A stretch of 64,000 nt of DNA from Ideonella sp. (lineage in GTDB: Bacteria > Pseudomonadota > Gammaproteobacteria > Burkholderiales > Burkholderiaceae_C), in contig NZ_JADJDO010000009.1 in the NCBI RefSeq assembly GCF_016702655.1, forward strand, positions 62,001-126,000, read 5' to 3'. Below, piece by piece: positions 47,854 to 57,996 of this stretch; the first letter of the stretch is position 1; each line of letters opens with the position of its first letter. The notes under the pieces were generated by a model, which was not told the DNA's origin, did no database searches, and was given only the letters and a program-made list of their open reading frames with translations. The translations under genes were made by a program, and so were the position numbers.

Positions 47854-49956
47854 ATGACCCGCAAGCTCTTCGTCACCACCGCCCTGCCCTACGCCAACGG
47901 GCCGTTCCACATCGGCCACGTGATGGAGTACATCCAGGCCGACATCTGGGTGCGCTTCCAGCGCATGGGCGGCGCGCAGGTGCATTTCGTGTGCGCCGAC
48001 GACGCGCACGGCGCGCCGATCATGATCGCGGCCGAGAAGGCGGGCCTCACGCCGCAGGCCTTCGTGGCCCAGGTCGCCGCGGGGCGCCAGGCCTACTTCG
48101 ACGGCTTCCACATCAGCTTCGACAACTGGAGCTCGACCGACGCGCCCGAGAACCACGAACTCAGCCAGGACATCTATCGCGCGCTGCGCAGGAATGAGCT
48201 CATCGCGACGCGCACGATCGAGCAGTTCTTCGACCCGGTCAAGGGCATGTTCCTGCCCGATCGCTACATCAAGGGCGAGTGCCCGAAGTGCGGCACGAAA
48301 GACCAGTACGGCGACAACTGCGATGCCTGCGGCGCGGTCTACGCACCCACCGACCTGAAGAACCCCTATTCGACACTGTCCGGCGCGACGCCGGTGATGA
48401 AGACGAGCGAGCACTACTTCTTCAAGCTCTCCGACCCGCGCTGCATCGAGTTCCTGACGCAGTGGACGCAGCAGGGGCATCTGCAGAGCGAGGTGCTAAA
48501 CAAGATCAGCGAGTGGTTCGCGCCCGGCGACGACGGCCGGCCGCACCTCGGCGACTGGGACATCAGCCGCGACGCGCCCTACTTCGGCATCGAGATCCCC
48601 GACGCCCCGGGCAAGTACTTCTACGTCTGGCTGGACGCACCGATCGGCTACCTCGCGTCGCTGAAGAACCACTTCGACAAGGGTGGTGCGAAGGCGCTCG
48701 GCGAGCCGCGCAGCTTCGACGAGTTCATGGCCGACCCGGCGGTCGAGCAGGTGCACTTCATCGGCAAGGACATCGTCTACTTCCACACGCTGTTCTGGCC
48801 GGCGACGCTGCACTTCAGCGGGCGCAAGACGCCGACCAACGTGTTCGTGCATGGCTTCATCACGCTGCGCGACGAGAAGATGAGCAAGAGCCGAGGCACG
48901 GGCCTTTCGCCGCTGCGCTACCTCGAACTCGGCATGGACGCCGAGTGGCTGCGCTACTACATCGCCGCCAAGCTCAATGCCAAGGTCGAGGACATCGACT
49001 TCAACCCCGAGGACTTCGTCGCCCGCGTCAACAGCGACCTGGTCGGCAAGCTCGTCAACATCGCGAGCCGCGCGGCGAGCTTTCTGCACCGCTACTTCGA
49101 CGGCCGGCTAGCGTCGACGGCGATCGGCTGGTTCGACTTCAAGGGCGAGCATATCGAGGCGCCGCTGTGCCCGGCGCTGCACGCGGCACAGGACGCGGCC
49201 GACGACATCGCCGCGCTCTACGAGGCGCGCGAGTTCGGCAAGGTGGTGCGCGAGGTGATGAGCCTCGCCGACGCCGCCAACGAGTACTTCGACGCGAAGA
49301 AGCCCTGGCTGCTCGCCAAGGACCTGGACGCGCACCGCGCCGACCTGCACGCGGTGGCGAGCGACGTGGTGCAGTGCTTTCGCCTGCAGATGCTCTACCT
49401 CGCGCCGATCCTCCCGGCGCTCAGCCGCCGCGCGGCGCAGTTCCTGAACTGCCACCTCGACGCCTGGAACCAGACCGCGACCCTGCTGCCCGAAGGCCAC
49501 CAGGTCGCGCCCTACACGCACCTGATGCAGCGCGTCGAGATGAAGATGCTCGACGCCCTGCTCGCGCCGCCCGAAGCACCCGCGCCGGCCGCGCCCGGCG
49601 GCGAGCCGCTCGCAGCCGAGATCGGCATCGACGACTTCGCCAAGGTCGACCTGCGCATCGCCAAGATCGTCGCCGCCAAGCGCGTCGAGGGCTCGACCAA
49701 GCTGCTCGAACTCACGCTCGACATCGGCGAAGCTGCGCCGCGCACGGTGTTCTCGGGCATCGCGTCGGCGCATGCGCCCGAGAGCCTGGTCGGCAAGTGC
49801 ACCGTGATGGTCGCCAACCTTGCGCCGCGCAAGATGAAGTTCGGCGTCAGCCAGGGCATGGTGCTGGCCGCGTCGCACGCGGACGAGACGGCCCAGCCCG
49901 GTTTGTACCTGCTCGAACCCGGGGCGGGCGCAACGCCGGGGTTGCGCGTGCGCTGA
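47854..49956 (+). CDS. metG: methionyl-tRNA synthetase
   Basis: 700 residues. Class I aaRS: VTTALPYANGPFHIGHVMEY (HIGH), zinc knuckle CPKCGTKDQYGDNCDACG, FVHGFITLRDEKMSKSRGTG (KMSKS), and a C-terminal tRNA-binding OB domain (DDFAKVDLRIAKIVAAKRVE). Start ATG 47854. Confidence 0.98.
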   Translation: MTRKLFVTTALPYANGPFHIGHVMEYIQADIWVRFQRMGGAQVHFVCADDAHGAPIMIAAEKAGLTPQAFVAQVAAGRQAYFDGFHISFDNWSSTDAPENHELSQDIYRALRRNELIATRTIEQFFDPVKGMFLPDRYIKGECPKCGTKDQYGDNCDACGAVYAPTDLKNPYSTLSGATPVMKTSEHYFFKLSDPRCIEFLTQWTQQGHLQSEVLNKISEWFAPGDDGRPHLGDWDISRDAPYFGIEIPDAPGKYFYVWLDAPIGYLASLKNHFDKGGAKALGEPRSFDEFMADPAVEQVHFIGKDIVYFHTLFWPATLHFSGRKTPTNVFVHGFITLRDEKMSKSRGTGLSPLRYLELGMDAEWLRYYIAAKLNAKVEDIDFNPEDFVARVNSDLVGKLVNIASRAASFLHRYFDGRLASTAIGWFDFKGEHIEAPLCPALHAAQDAADDIAALYEAREFGKVVREVMSLADAANEYFDAKKPWLLAKDLDAHRADLHAVASDVVQCFRLQMLYLAPILPALSRRAAQFLNCHLDAWNQTATLLPEGHQVAPYTHLMQRVEMKMLDALLAPPEAPAPAAPGGEPLAAEIGIDDFAKVDLRIAKIVAAKRVEGSTKLLELTLDIGEAAPRTVFSGIASAHAPESLVGKCTVMVANLAPRKMKFGVSQGMVLAASHADETAQPGLYLLEPGAGATPGLRVR

Positions 49957-49976
49957 CACCCGTTGCGGCCTGGGGG

Positions 49977-49992
49977 TGCCATGCACATGGCA
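49977..49992. promoter_or_regulatory. palindromic operator upstream of RHH gene
   Basis: TGCCATG-CA-CATGGCA, perfect 7-bp arms, 16 bp before the start codon of the ribbon-helix-helix gene. The position and symmetry fit autoregulation by the RHH protein; it could also work as the metG terminator stem, but no T-tract follows. Confidence 0.6.
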
Positions 49993-50008
49993 TTAACATA
50001 CGCTGCGC

Positions 50009-50224
50009 ATGGAACTCAAGACCGCCCGCCTCACGCTGCTGATCGACCCGGCCAAGAAGGCGGCTTTCGAGCGCCTGTGCGCGCAGCGCGACCTGACGCC
50101 GTCGCAGGTCGTGCGCCAGTTGATCCGCGACTACCTGGCCGAGCACGGCGTGTCCTACGTGCCCAGCGGCGCCGAGCCGGGGGCGCGTTCCGCCGCCTCC
50201 AAGCCCAGGCGCCGGCGCGGATGA
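50009..50224 (+). CDS. ribbon-helix-helix (CopG/Arc-type) DNA-binding protein
   Basis: 71 residues. LKTARLTLLIDPAKKAAFER supplies the beta-strand and first helix, LTPSQVVRQLIRDYLAEHG the second helix; a basic Arg/Lys tail ends the chain. Lone RHH gene without an obvious toxin partner, between metG and the hyf-like cluster. Probably regulates itself and perhaps the hyf-like genes (inference). Confidence 0.85.
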   Translation: MELKTARLTLLIDPAKKAAFERLCAQRDLTPSQVVRQLIRDYLAEHGVSYVPSGAEPGARSAASKPRRRRG

Positions 50225-50252
50225 GGCCGCTCCAGGTCGACGGGTGACGGGC

Positions 50253-52282
50253 ATGAACGCGATCCCCGCGTTGGCCGATTGGGTCGCCCTCGACAGCGTG
50301 CTCGTCGTGCTCGCGCTGTGGCTGCTGGTCGGCATCGCCGGCATCGCGGCACTGCGCCGCTTCGCGTTCGTGGCGCGCGTGCTGTTTCCGCTCGGCGGCC
50401 TGCTCGGGCTGGCGCTGGCCGGCGTCGCGCTTGTGGCGCTCACGGCGGGATCGCGCAATGTCCAGGTCGCCGTGCTCGCGCTCGGCCTGCCCGGGCTGCC
50501 TTTTCACCTGCGCCTGGACAGCCTCTCGGCGTTCTTTCTCGCCGTGATCGGCTTCGTCGCGGCCGGTGTCTCGGCGTTTGCCGCCGGCTACTTCCGCAAG
50601 GGCGAGGGCACGCCGCCGGGGCTGCTGTGCCTCGAGTACCACGTCTTCCTCGCCAGCATGGCGCTCGTCGTGCTGGCCGACGACGCCTACGCGTTCATGG
50701 TGATGTGGGAGACGATGGCGCTGTCGTCGTACTTCCTCGTCACCGCCAACCACCGCATCCCCGAGGTGCGCAGCGCCGGCTACCTGTATCTCGTGCTGGC
50801 GCATATCGGCGCGATCGCGATCCTGCTCTGCTTCGGCGTGCTGCAGGCCGACACCGGCGACTACACCTTCGCCAACATGCGCCTGCAGACGCTCTCGCCG
50901 TTCTGGGGTTCGATCGCTTTCCTGCTCGCGCTGCTGGGGTTCGGTGCCAAGGCAGGGCTGCTGCCGCTGCACGTCTGGCTGCCCGAGGCGCACCCGGCGG
51001 CGCCGTCGCCGGTCTCGGCGCTGATGAGCGCGGTGATGCTCAAGATGGCCGTCTACGGCATGCTGCGCGTCGCGTTCGACCTGCTCGCGGAGCGCCTGTG
51101 GTGGTGGGGCGCGCTGCTGCTCGCGGTTGGGCTCGCCAGCGCACTGTTCGGCGTCGTGTTCGCGTCGGTGCAGGTCGACATGAAGCGCCTGCTCGCCTAC
51201 TCGTCGATCGAGAACCTCGGCCTGGTGTTCGCCGGCATGGGGCTCGCGCTGATCTTCACCGCCTACGGCATGGGGCCGATGGCGGCACTCGCGCTCACCG
51301 CAACGCTGTTTCACGTCGCGAGCCACGCCCTCTTCAAGAGCCTGCTGTTCCTAGGCACCGGCTGCGTGCTGCACGCGACCGGCGAGCGCAACCTGGGTCG
51401 CCTGGGCGGACTGATCCGGACCATGCCCTGGCTGGCCTGGATCACGCTCGTCGGCGTGCTGGCGAGTGCCGGCCTGCCGCCGCTGTCTGGCTTCGTCTCG
51501 GAGTGGCTGCTGCTGCAGAGCTTCCTCTTCACGCCGGGGCTGCCCGACCCGCTGCTCAACATGCTGATCCCGGTCGTCGCGGCGCTGATCGCGCTCGTCG
51601 CGGCGCTGGCCGGCTACACGATGGTCAAGTTCTACGGTGTCATCTTCCTCGGCCAGCCGCGCGAAGACCGGCTCGCACGCGCCCACGATGCCGGGCGCTG
51701 GGAGCGCGCCGGCATGCTGTGGCTGATGGCCGGCTGCATTGCGCTCGGCTTGGCGCCGGTGCAGTTCATCGCGTTGATCGATCCAGTCACCGTGCAGCTC
51801 GTGTCGGCCGGCCTCGGCGAAGCCGTGCGCGAGGGCGGCTGGCTGCTCGCGCCCAACGGCATCGAGCGCGCGAGCTACGGGCCGGTGATCTTCCTGCTCG
51901 GCGTCGCGGCGAGCTTCGCGCTCGCCTTCGTGATCGTGCGCCGCTTCTACCACGGTCGCTCGCGGCGCGCGCCGCCCTGGGACTGCGGCTACCGCTGGCA
52001 GACCGCGCGCATGCAGGACACGGCCGAAGGTTTCGGCCAGCCGATCCGCCAGATCTTCGAGCCCTTCTTCGTCATCAAGCGCGAGTTGCCGACGCCGTTC
52101 GACGCCGAGCCGCGCTACCAGGTCACGGTGGCCGATCGCTTCTGGGGCTGGATCTACCTGCCGCTGGTCGCGCTTGCCGAGCGCATCGCGCGCCTGTTCG
52201 GGCTGCTGCAGCAGGGGCGCATCGCGACCTACCTGCTCTACAGCTTCCTGACGCTCGTGGTCACGCTGCTGGCGGTGAAAAG

Positions 52283-52286
<4 letters not shown>
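50253..52286 (+). CDS. hyfB: hydrogenase-4 component B-like (NuoL/MrpA-like) subunit
   Basis: 677 residues from ATG 50253 (GTG 50244 possible). Antiporter-like proton-translocating subunit with about 16 helices. Proton-antiporter core motifs: WETMALSSYFLVTANHR (Glu), LLGFGAKAGLLPLHVWLPEA (conserved Lys and His), DMKRLLAYSSIENLGLV, and TLFHVASHALFKSLLFLG. The last 90 residues contain the cytoplasmic PPWDCGYRWQTARMQ segment typical of HyfB. Overlaps hyfC (ATGA). Confidence 0.93.
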
Positions 52287-53315
<1,029 letters not shown>

Positions 53316-53319
<4 letters not shown>

Positions 53320-53978
53320 CCGACCAACTCCTGGCCCAGTTCGTCAACCTGCTCGGCGCGATGCTGCTGATGCTCGCCTTCGCGATGATCTCGCAGCGGC
53401 GCATCCTGTCGCTGATCGCGCTCTTCACGCTGCAGGGGGCGGTGCTCGCGCTGTCGACGCTGGTTGTCGGCATCGTGACGCACCAGCCGCATCTGTACTT
53501 CTCGGCCGGCATCACCTTCGCGCTCAAGGTGGTGCTGATCCCGCTGCTGCTGCACCGCGTGATCGACCGGCTGCAGATCCGCTGGGACGTCGAGACACTG
53601 TTCAACATTCCGACGACGATGCTGATCGGCATCCTGGTCGTGATCGTCTCCTTCAACCTCGCGCTGCCGATCGCCAAGCTGTCGACCTCGCTGGCGCGCG
53701 GCACGCTGGGCATCGCGCTCGCCTGCGTGCTGCTGTCGTTCCTGATGATGATCACGCGCGCCAAGGCGGTGCCGCAGGTGATCGGCTTCCTGGCGATGGA
53801 AAACGGCCTCTTCTTCGCCGCCACCTCGGCCACCTACGGCATGCCGATGGTGGTCGAGCTCGGCATCGCGCTCGACGTGCTGATCGGCGTGCTGATCCTC
53901 GGCGTGTTCATGTTCCAGATCCGCGAACAGTTCGACAGCCTGGACATCCGCCATCTCGAGCAGTTGAGGGAAGAGTGA
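53316..53978 (+). CDS. hyfE: hydrogenase-4 component E-like subunit
   Basis: 220 residues, six to seven transmembrane helices. QFVNLLGAMLLMLAFAMISQ, HRVIDRLQIRWDVETLFNIP, VPQVIGFLAMENGLFFAATS and LDVLIGVLILGVFMFQIRE match HyfE/NuoK-like proteins. ATG overlaps the hyfC stop. Confidence 0.9.
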
Positions 53979-54354
53979 TGGCGCGCGCACTCCACGCACC
54001 ACTGGCAGGCAGGCGCGTGCGCGCTGCGCGAGCGGCCGGGGGCGGAGGCTCATGCCGCGGCGGCGCGGCGCCGACTCGGCGTGCCCGGCGCGCAGCGCAG
54101 GGCGCCGCCGCGAACAGTCCGCGTGTCTGTGCCGCCGCTGCATCGGCCTTCAGACTCGTCGCAACTGTCTGAGCGCAGTGAGCGCAGCGAACGCAGCGGG
54201 TTTTGCGACGGGGCCACGAGACCGCGCATCGCAGGGGAGTCGGCGCGCAGCGCCGACCGCACCAGTGAAGCGCCCCGGCCCGCCCGGACGCGCCTTTGCC
54301 GCGCGGAACCCCTTGGCGGCTCCGAACTGCACAGTCTTCAGGGATGCGCCTGAC
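53979..54354. repeat. 376-bp gap with inverted repeat between hyfE and hyfF
   Basis: No gene is seen. A potential hairpin has arms CGTCGCAA (54157-54164) and TTGCGACG (54203-54210), enclosing GAGCGCAGTGAGCGCAGCGA, a direct-repeat-like core. Such elements are common intergenic repeats in this order (from memory). Elsewhere the hyf-like genes abut, so this is an insertion in the operon. Confidence 0.6.
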
Positions 54355-55809
54355 ATGCACCCCCTGCTCTTCGTCCTCGGCATCCCGCTCGTCGGCGGGC
54401 TGGTGCTGGCGCTGGTCGGCCACAAGGACCGGGCGCGCGACATCAATGTCGGCTTCAGCCTCGCGACCTTCCTCGCCGCCTGCGTGCTCACCGCCGAGGT
54501 CGTCGCCGACGGGCCGCAGTTCGTCTGGGAGCGCGAGTTCTTCATCGACCCGCTCAACGTCTTCCTGGTCACGCTGACGGCCTTCGTCGGCCTGACGACC
54601 TCGATCTTCTCGCGCCCCTACATGCGCATCGAGCGCGACCACGGCAAGATGACGCCGCCCCGCCTGCGCCTGTACCACAGCATGTACCAGCTGTTCAGCT
54701 TCACGATGCTGCTCGCGCTGATGACGAACAACCTCGGCATCCTGTGGGTGGCGATGGAGGCGGCGACGCTGACCACCGTGCTGCTGGTCAGCGTGTACCG
54801 CACCGCGGCCAGCCTGGAGGCGGCGTGGAAGTACTTCATCCTGTGCGGCGTCGGCATCGCGCAGGCGCTGTTCGGCACGGTGCTGATCTACATGGCGGCC
54901 GAGAAGGTCCTCGGTGCCGAGGGCGGCGCGCTGCTGTGGACGAATCTCGACGCCGTCAAGGAGCAGCTCGACCCCGACATCGTCACGCTCGCGTTCGCGT
55001 TCCTGTTCATCGGCTACGGCACCAAGGTCGGCCTCGTGCCGCTGCACAACTGGCTGCCCGACGCGCACGCCGAAGGGCCGACGCCGGTCTCGGCGGTGCT
55101 GTCGGGGCTGCTGCTCAACGTCGCGCTGTACGCGGTGCTGCGCTGCAAGGTGCTGACCGACGGCGCGCTCCACAGCGACCTCGCGGGGCGCCTGATGATG
55201 GGCTTCGGCATCGTCTCGGTGGTGGCGGCGGTGTTCTTCCTGATCCGCCAGCGCGACGTCAAGCGCATGTTCGCCTACTCGTCGATCGAGCACATGGGGC
55301 TGATGACGTTCGCGTTCGGTGTCGGCGGGCCGGTGGCCTCGTACGCCGGGCTGCTGCACATGACGGTGCACTCGCTGATCAAGTCGGCGATCTTCTTCGC
55401 CGTCGGCCACGCGACGCAGAAGGCGGGCACGCAGATCATGGACGAGATCCGCGGCCTGATCCGCGTCAGCCCGACGGTCGGCTGGGGGCTGATGCTGGGC
55501 ACGCTCGCGATCCTCGGCTCGCCGCCCTTCGGCGTCTTCGCATCCGAGTTCCTGATCATCACCACCGCGATGCGCGTCCAGCCCTGGGCCACGCCGCTGC
55601 TGCTGATCGCGCTCGGCGTCGCGTTCGCCGCCGTGTTCGCGCGCGTGCAGCCGATGGTCTTCGGCCAGACGTCGGTGCGCCCGCTGCCGCATCCGCCGGC
55701 GCTGCTCCCGGTGTTCGTCCACCTCGGGCTCGGCCTGATGCTGGGCCTGTACATCCCGCCGTATCTGGACGCGTGGTACCGCCAGGCGGCGCAGATGCTC
55801 GGAGGCTGA
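54355..55809 (+). CDS. hyfF: hydrogenase-4 component F-like (NuoN/M-like) subunit
   Basis: 484 residues, about 14 helices. Antiporter-like core: WVAMEAATLTTVLLVSVYRT (Glu), IGYGTKVGLVPLHNWLPDAH (Lys, His), DVKRMFAYSSIEHMGLMTFA, and LHMTVHSLIKSAIFFAVGHA. Proton-translocating module with HyfB. 4 bp before hyfG. Confidence 0.94.
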   Translation: MHPLLFVLGIPLVGGLVLALVGHKDRARDINVGFSLATFLAACVLTAEVVADGPQFVWEREFFIDPLNVFLVTLTAFVGLTTSIFSRPYMRIERDHGKMTPPRLRLYHSMYQLFSFTMLLALMTNNLGILWVAMEAATLTTVLLVSVYRTAASLEAAWKYFILCGVGIAQALFGTVLIYMAAEKVLGAEGGALLWTNLDAVKEQLDPDIVTLAFAFLFIGYGTKVGLVPLHNWLPDAHAEGPTPVSAVLSGLLLNVALYAVLRCKVLTDGALHSDLAGRLMMGFGIVSVVAAVFFLIRQRDVKRMFAYSSIEHMGLMTFAFGVGGPVASYAGLLHMTVHSLIKSAIFFAVGHATQKAGTQIMDEIRGLIRVSPTVGWGLMLGTLAILGSPPFGVFASEFLIITTAMRVQPWATPLLLIALGVAFAAVFARVQPMVFGQTSVRPLPHPPALLPVFVHLGLGLMLGLYIPPYLDAWYRQAAQMLGG

Positions 55810-55813
55810 CGCG

Positions 55814-57373
55814 GTGCGCTTCGACGAACTCGGCCTCGACCTCGAATGGCATGCGCTGCCGGCGCCGCTGCCGATCGCGCGCGGCACGGTCGGCACGGCG
55901 CAGTGGCACCAGGCTGCCGAGGCGGCGGCCAAGGCCGGCGCGCGCCTCGTCGCGCTGTGGGGCAGCGACCGCCGAGCCGACGCCGGCGGCGGCTTCGTCG
56001 TCTCGACCGCCTACGCGCTGCGCGAAGGGCTCGCGTGGCTGGAACTGCCGCTCAATGTCGCGTCGCCGCGCTACCCGGCGCTGTCGAACGCCTTCCCGGC
56101 CGCGCTGCGCATGCAGCGTGCGGCGCGCGACCTGCTCGGCATCGAGGCCCATGGCGCTGCGGATCAGCGGCCCTGGCTCGATCACGGTGCCTGGCCCGAG
56201 GGCTTCGTCCCACTGCGCCACGATGCTGCCCACGACGCGGCGGCACCGCTCGCCGAGGCGGGCGACTACGCCTTCGTGCGCGTCGAGGGCGACGGCGTGC
56301 ACGAGATCCCGGTCGGGCCGGTGCACGCCGGCATCATCGAGCCGGGGCACTTCCGCTTCTCGATCGTCGGCGAAAAGGTGCTGCGCCTCGAGCAGCGCCT
56401 CGGCTACACGCACAAGGGGATCGAACGCCGCTTCACCGAGCTCGCGCCGGTCGAGGCGGCGCGACTCGCCGGCCGCGTGTCGGGCGATTCGACGGTGGCC
56501 TTCGCCTGGGCCTATTGCATGGCGCTCGAATCGGCGGCGGGCTGCACGATCCCCGCGCGCGCCGCATGGCTGCGCGCGCTGATGCTCGAGCGCGAGCGCG
56601 TCGCGAACCACCTCGGCGACCTGGGCGCGCTCGGCAACGACGCCGCCTTCGCCTTTGGGCTGGCGCAGTTCTCGCGCCTGCGCGAAGACTGGCTGCGCCT
56701 GTCGCGCGAGGTCTTCGGCCACCGGCTGATGATGGATGGCGTGCAGCCCGGTGGCGTCGCCACCGACCCTGACGCCGCGGCGCTGGAACGGATGCGCGCG
56801 CAATGCGACGCCATCGAGCCCGAGGTGCGCACGCTGCAGGCCATCTACGACGAGCACGCCGGGGTGCAGGACCGCTTCATGACGACCGGCCGCGTCGCAC
56901 CCGAACTCGCCGCGCAGCTCGGGTTGACGGGGCTCGCCGGCCGCGCGAGCGGACGCGCCGCCGACCTGCGCTGCGACCGCCCCTGGCCGCCCTACGACGC
57001 GCTGGCAGTGAAGATCGCCACGCGCCGGGAAGGCGACGTCGCGGCCCGGGTCGCGGTGCGCTTCGACGAGGTCGTCGAGTCGCTGCGTCTGGTCCGTGCC
57101 CTGTGCACGCGCCTGCCGCACGGCCCGGTGAGCACTTCGCTGCAACTGCCGCCCGGGGCGGCCTTCGGCGCGGGCTGGGTCGAGGGCTGGCGCGGCGAGG
57201 TCTTCGTCGCGCTCGAACTCGGCCCCGGCGCCGCGATCCGGCGCTGCCATTGCCACGATCCGTCGTGGCACAACTGGCCGGTGCTCGAGCACGCGGTGAT
57301 CGGCAACATCGTTCCCGACTTCCCGCTCATCAACAAGTCGTTCAACTTGAGCTACTCGGGCCAGGACCTGTGA
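55814..57373 (+). CDS. hyfG: hydrogenase-4 large-subunit-like protein lacking NiFe ligands
   Basis: 519 residues from GTG 55814. N-terminal NuoC-like part (1-170), then the NuoD/large-subunit fold: VGPVHAGIIEPGHFRFSIVG, RLGYTHKGIERRFTEL, LERERVANHLGDLGALGND. Where NiFe hydrogenases have RxCGxC the sequence is RVSGDSTVAFAWAYCMALE, and where they have DPCxxC it is DPSWHNWP. All four nickel-binding cysteines are absent, so it cannot hold a normal NiFe site. This matches the Ehr (energy-converting hydrogenase-related) group. Confidence 0.92.
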   Translation: MRFDELGLDLEWHALPAPLPIARGTVGTAQWHQAAEAAAKAGARLVALWGSDRRADAGGGFVVSTAYALREGLAWLELPLNVASPRYPALSNAFPAALRMQRAARDLLGIEAHGAADQRPWLDHGAWPEGFVPLRHDAAHDAAAPLAEAGDYAFVRVEGDGVHEIPVGPVHAGIIEPGHFRFSIVGEKVLRLEQRLGYTHKGIERRFTELAPVEAARLAGRVSGDSTVAFAWAYCMALESAAGCTIPARAAWLRALMLERERVANHLGDLGALGNDAAFAFGLAQFSRLREDWLRLSREVFGHRLMMDGVQPGGVATDPDAAALERMRAQCDAIEPEVRTLQAIYDEHAGVQDRFMTTGRVAPELAAQLGLTGLAGRASGRAADLRCDRPWPPYDALAVKIATRREGDVAARVAVRFDEVVESLRLVRALCTRLPHGPVSTSLQLPPGAAFGAGWVEGWRGEVFVALELGPGAAIRRCHCHDPSWHNWPVLEHAVIGNIVPDFPLINKSFNLSYSGQDL

Positions 57374-57460
57374 AATGAAGCCCCCACGCTCACCGCTGCC
57401 CCCCGGGGGGGGCCCCCCCGGGCCCGGGGGGGCCCCCCCGGCCGGGCGGGCGGTACTGAA
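57374..57460. repeat. corrupted G/C-run segment between hyfG and hyfI
   Basis: The gap starts with AGCCCCCACGCTCACCGCTG, a beginning I associate with common Burkholderiales intergenic repeats, and then degenerates into alternating runs of 7-8 G and C (about 57392-57440). Probably a repeat with a damaged consensus. Confidence 0.6.
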
Positions 57461-57976
57461 ATGCTGAAAGTCCTCAGGCAGATTGCCCGCCAGGGTCTGC
57501 GCACCGAGCCCGCGCCGCAGCCCGACGAGGCGCTGCGCGTCGGCGCCGAGCGCATCCAGCGCGCGGTGCTCGAGATCCTCGGCCGGGCGCTCGCGATCCG
57601 CCAGGTCGACGCCGGCTCGTGCAACGGCTGCGAGCTCGAGATCAACGCGCTCGGCAACCCCTACTACAACATCGAGGGGCTGGGCATGCACTTCGTCGCC
57701 AGCCCGCGCCATGCCGACCTGCTGCTCGTCACCGGCCCGGTGTCGCGCCACATGGAGACGGCGCTGCGCCGCACCTACGACGCGACGCCCGAGCCGCGGC
57801 TGGTGGTTGCAGTCGGCGACTGCGGCTGCAACGGCGGCATCTTCGGCGCAGGCTATGCGAGCTGCGGGCAGGTCGCCAACGTGATCCCGGTCGATGTCGC
57901 CGTCGGTGGCTGCCCGCCGCCGCCGCTCGAGATCCTGCGCGGCATCCTGACCGCGGTGCGTGCTGCGCGCGCCTGA
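57461..57976 (+). CDS. hyfI: hydrogenase-4 small-subunit-like (NuoB-like) protein
   Basis: 171 residues. The 4Fe-4S ligands of the N2-type cluster are present: DAGSCNGCELEI, VVAVGDCGCNGGIFG and VAVGGCPPPPLEILRG. NuoB/EchC family; it would carry the cluster closest to the quinone or active site. Last gene of the cluster, convergent with the CYTH-CHAD gene. Confidence 0.93.
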   Translation: MLKVLRQIARQGLRTEPAPQPDEALRVGAERIQRAVLEILGRALAIRQVDAGSCNGCELEINALGNPYYNIEGLGMHFVASPRHADLLLVTGPVSRHMETALRRTYDATPEPRLVVAVGDCGCNGGIFGAGYASCGQVANVIPVDVAVGGCPPPPLEILRGILTAVRAARA

Positions 57977-57996
57977 ATCTGCGCACAGGCGCGGCG

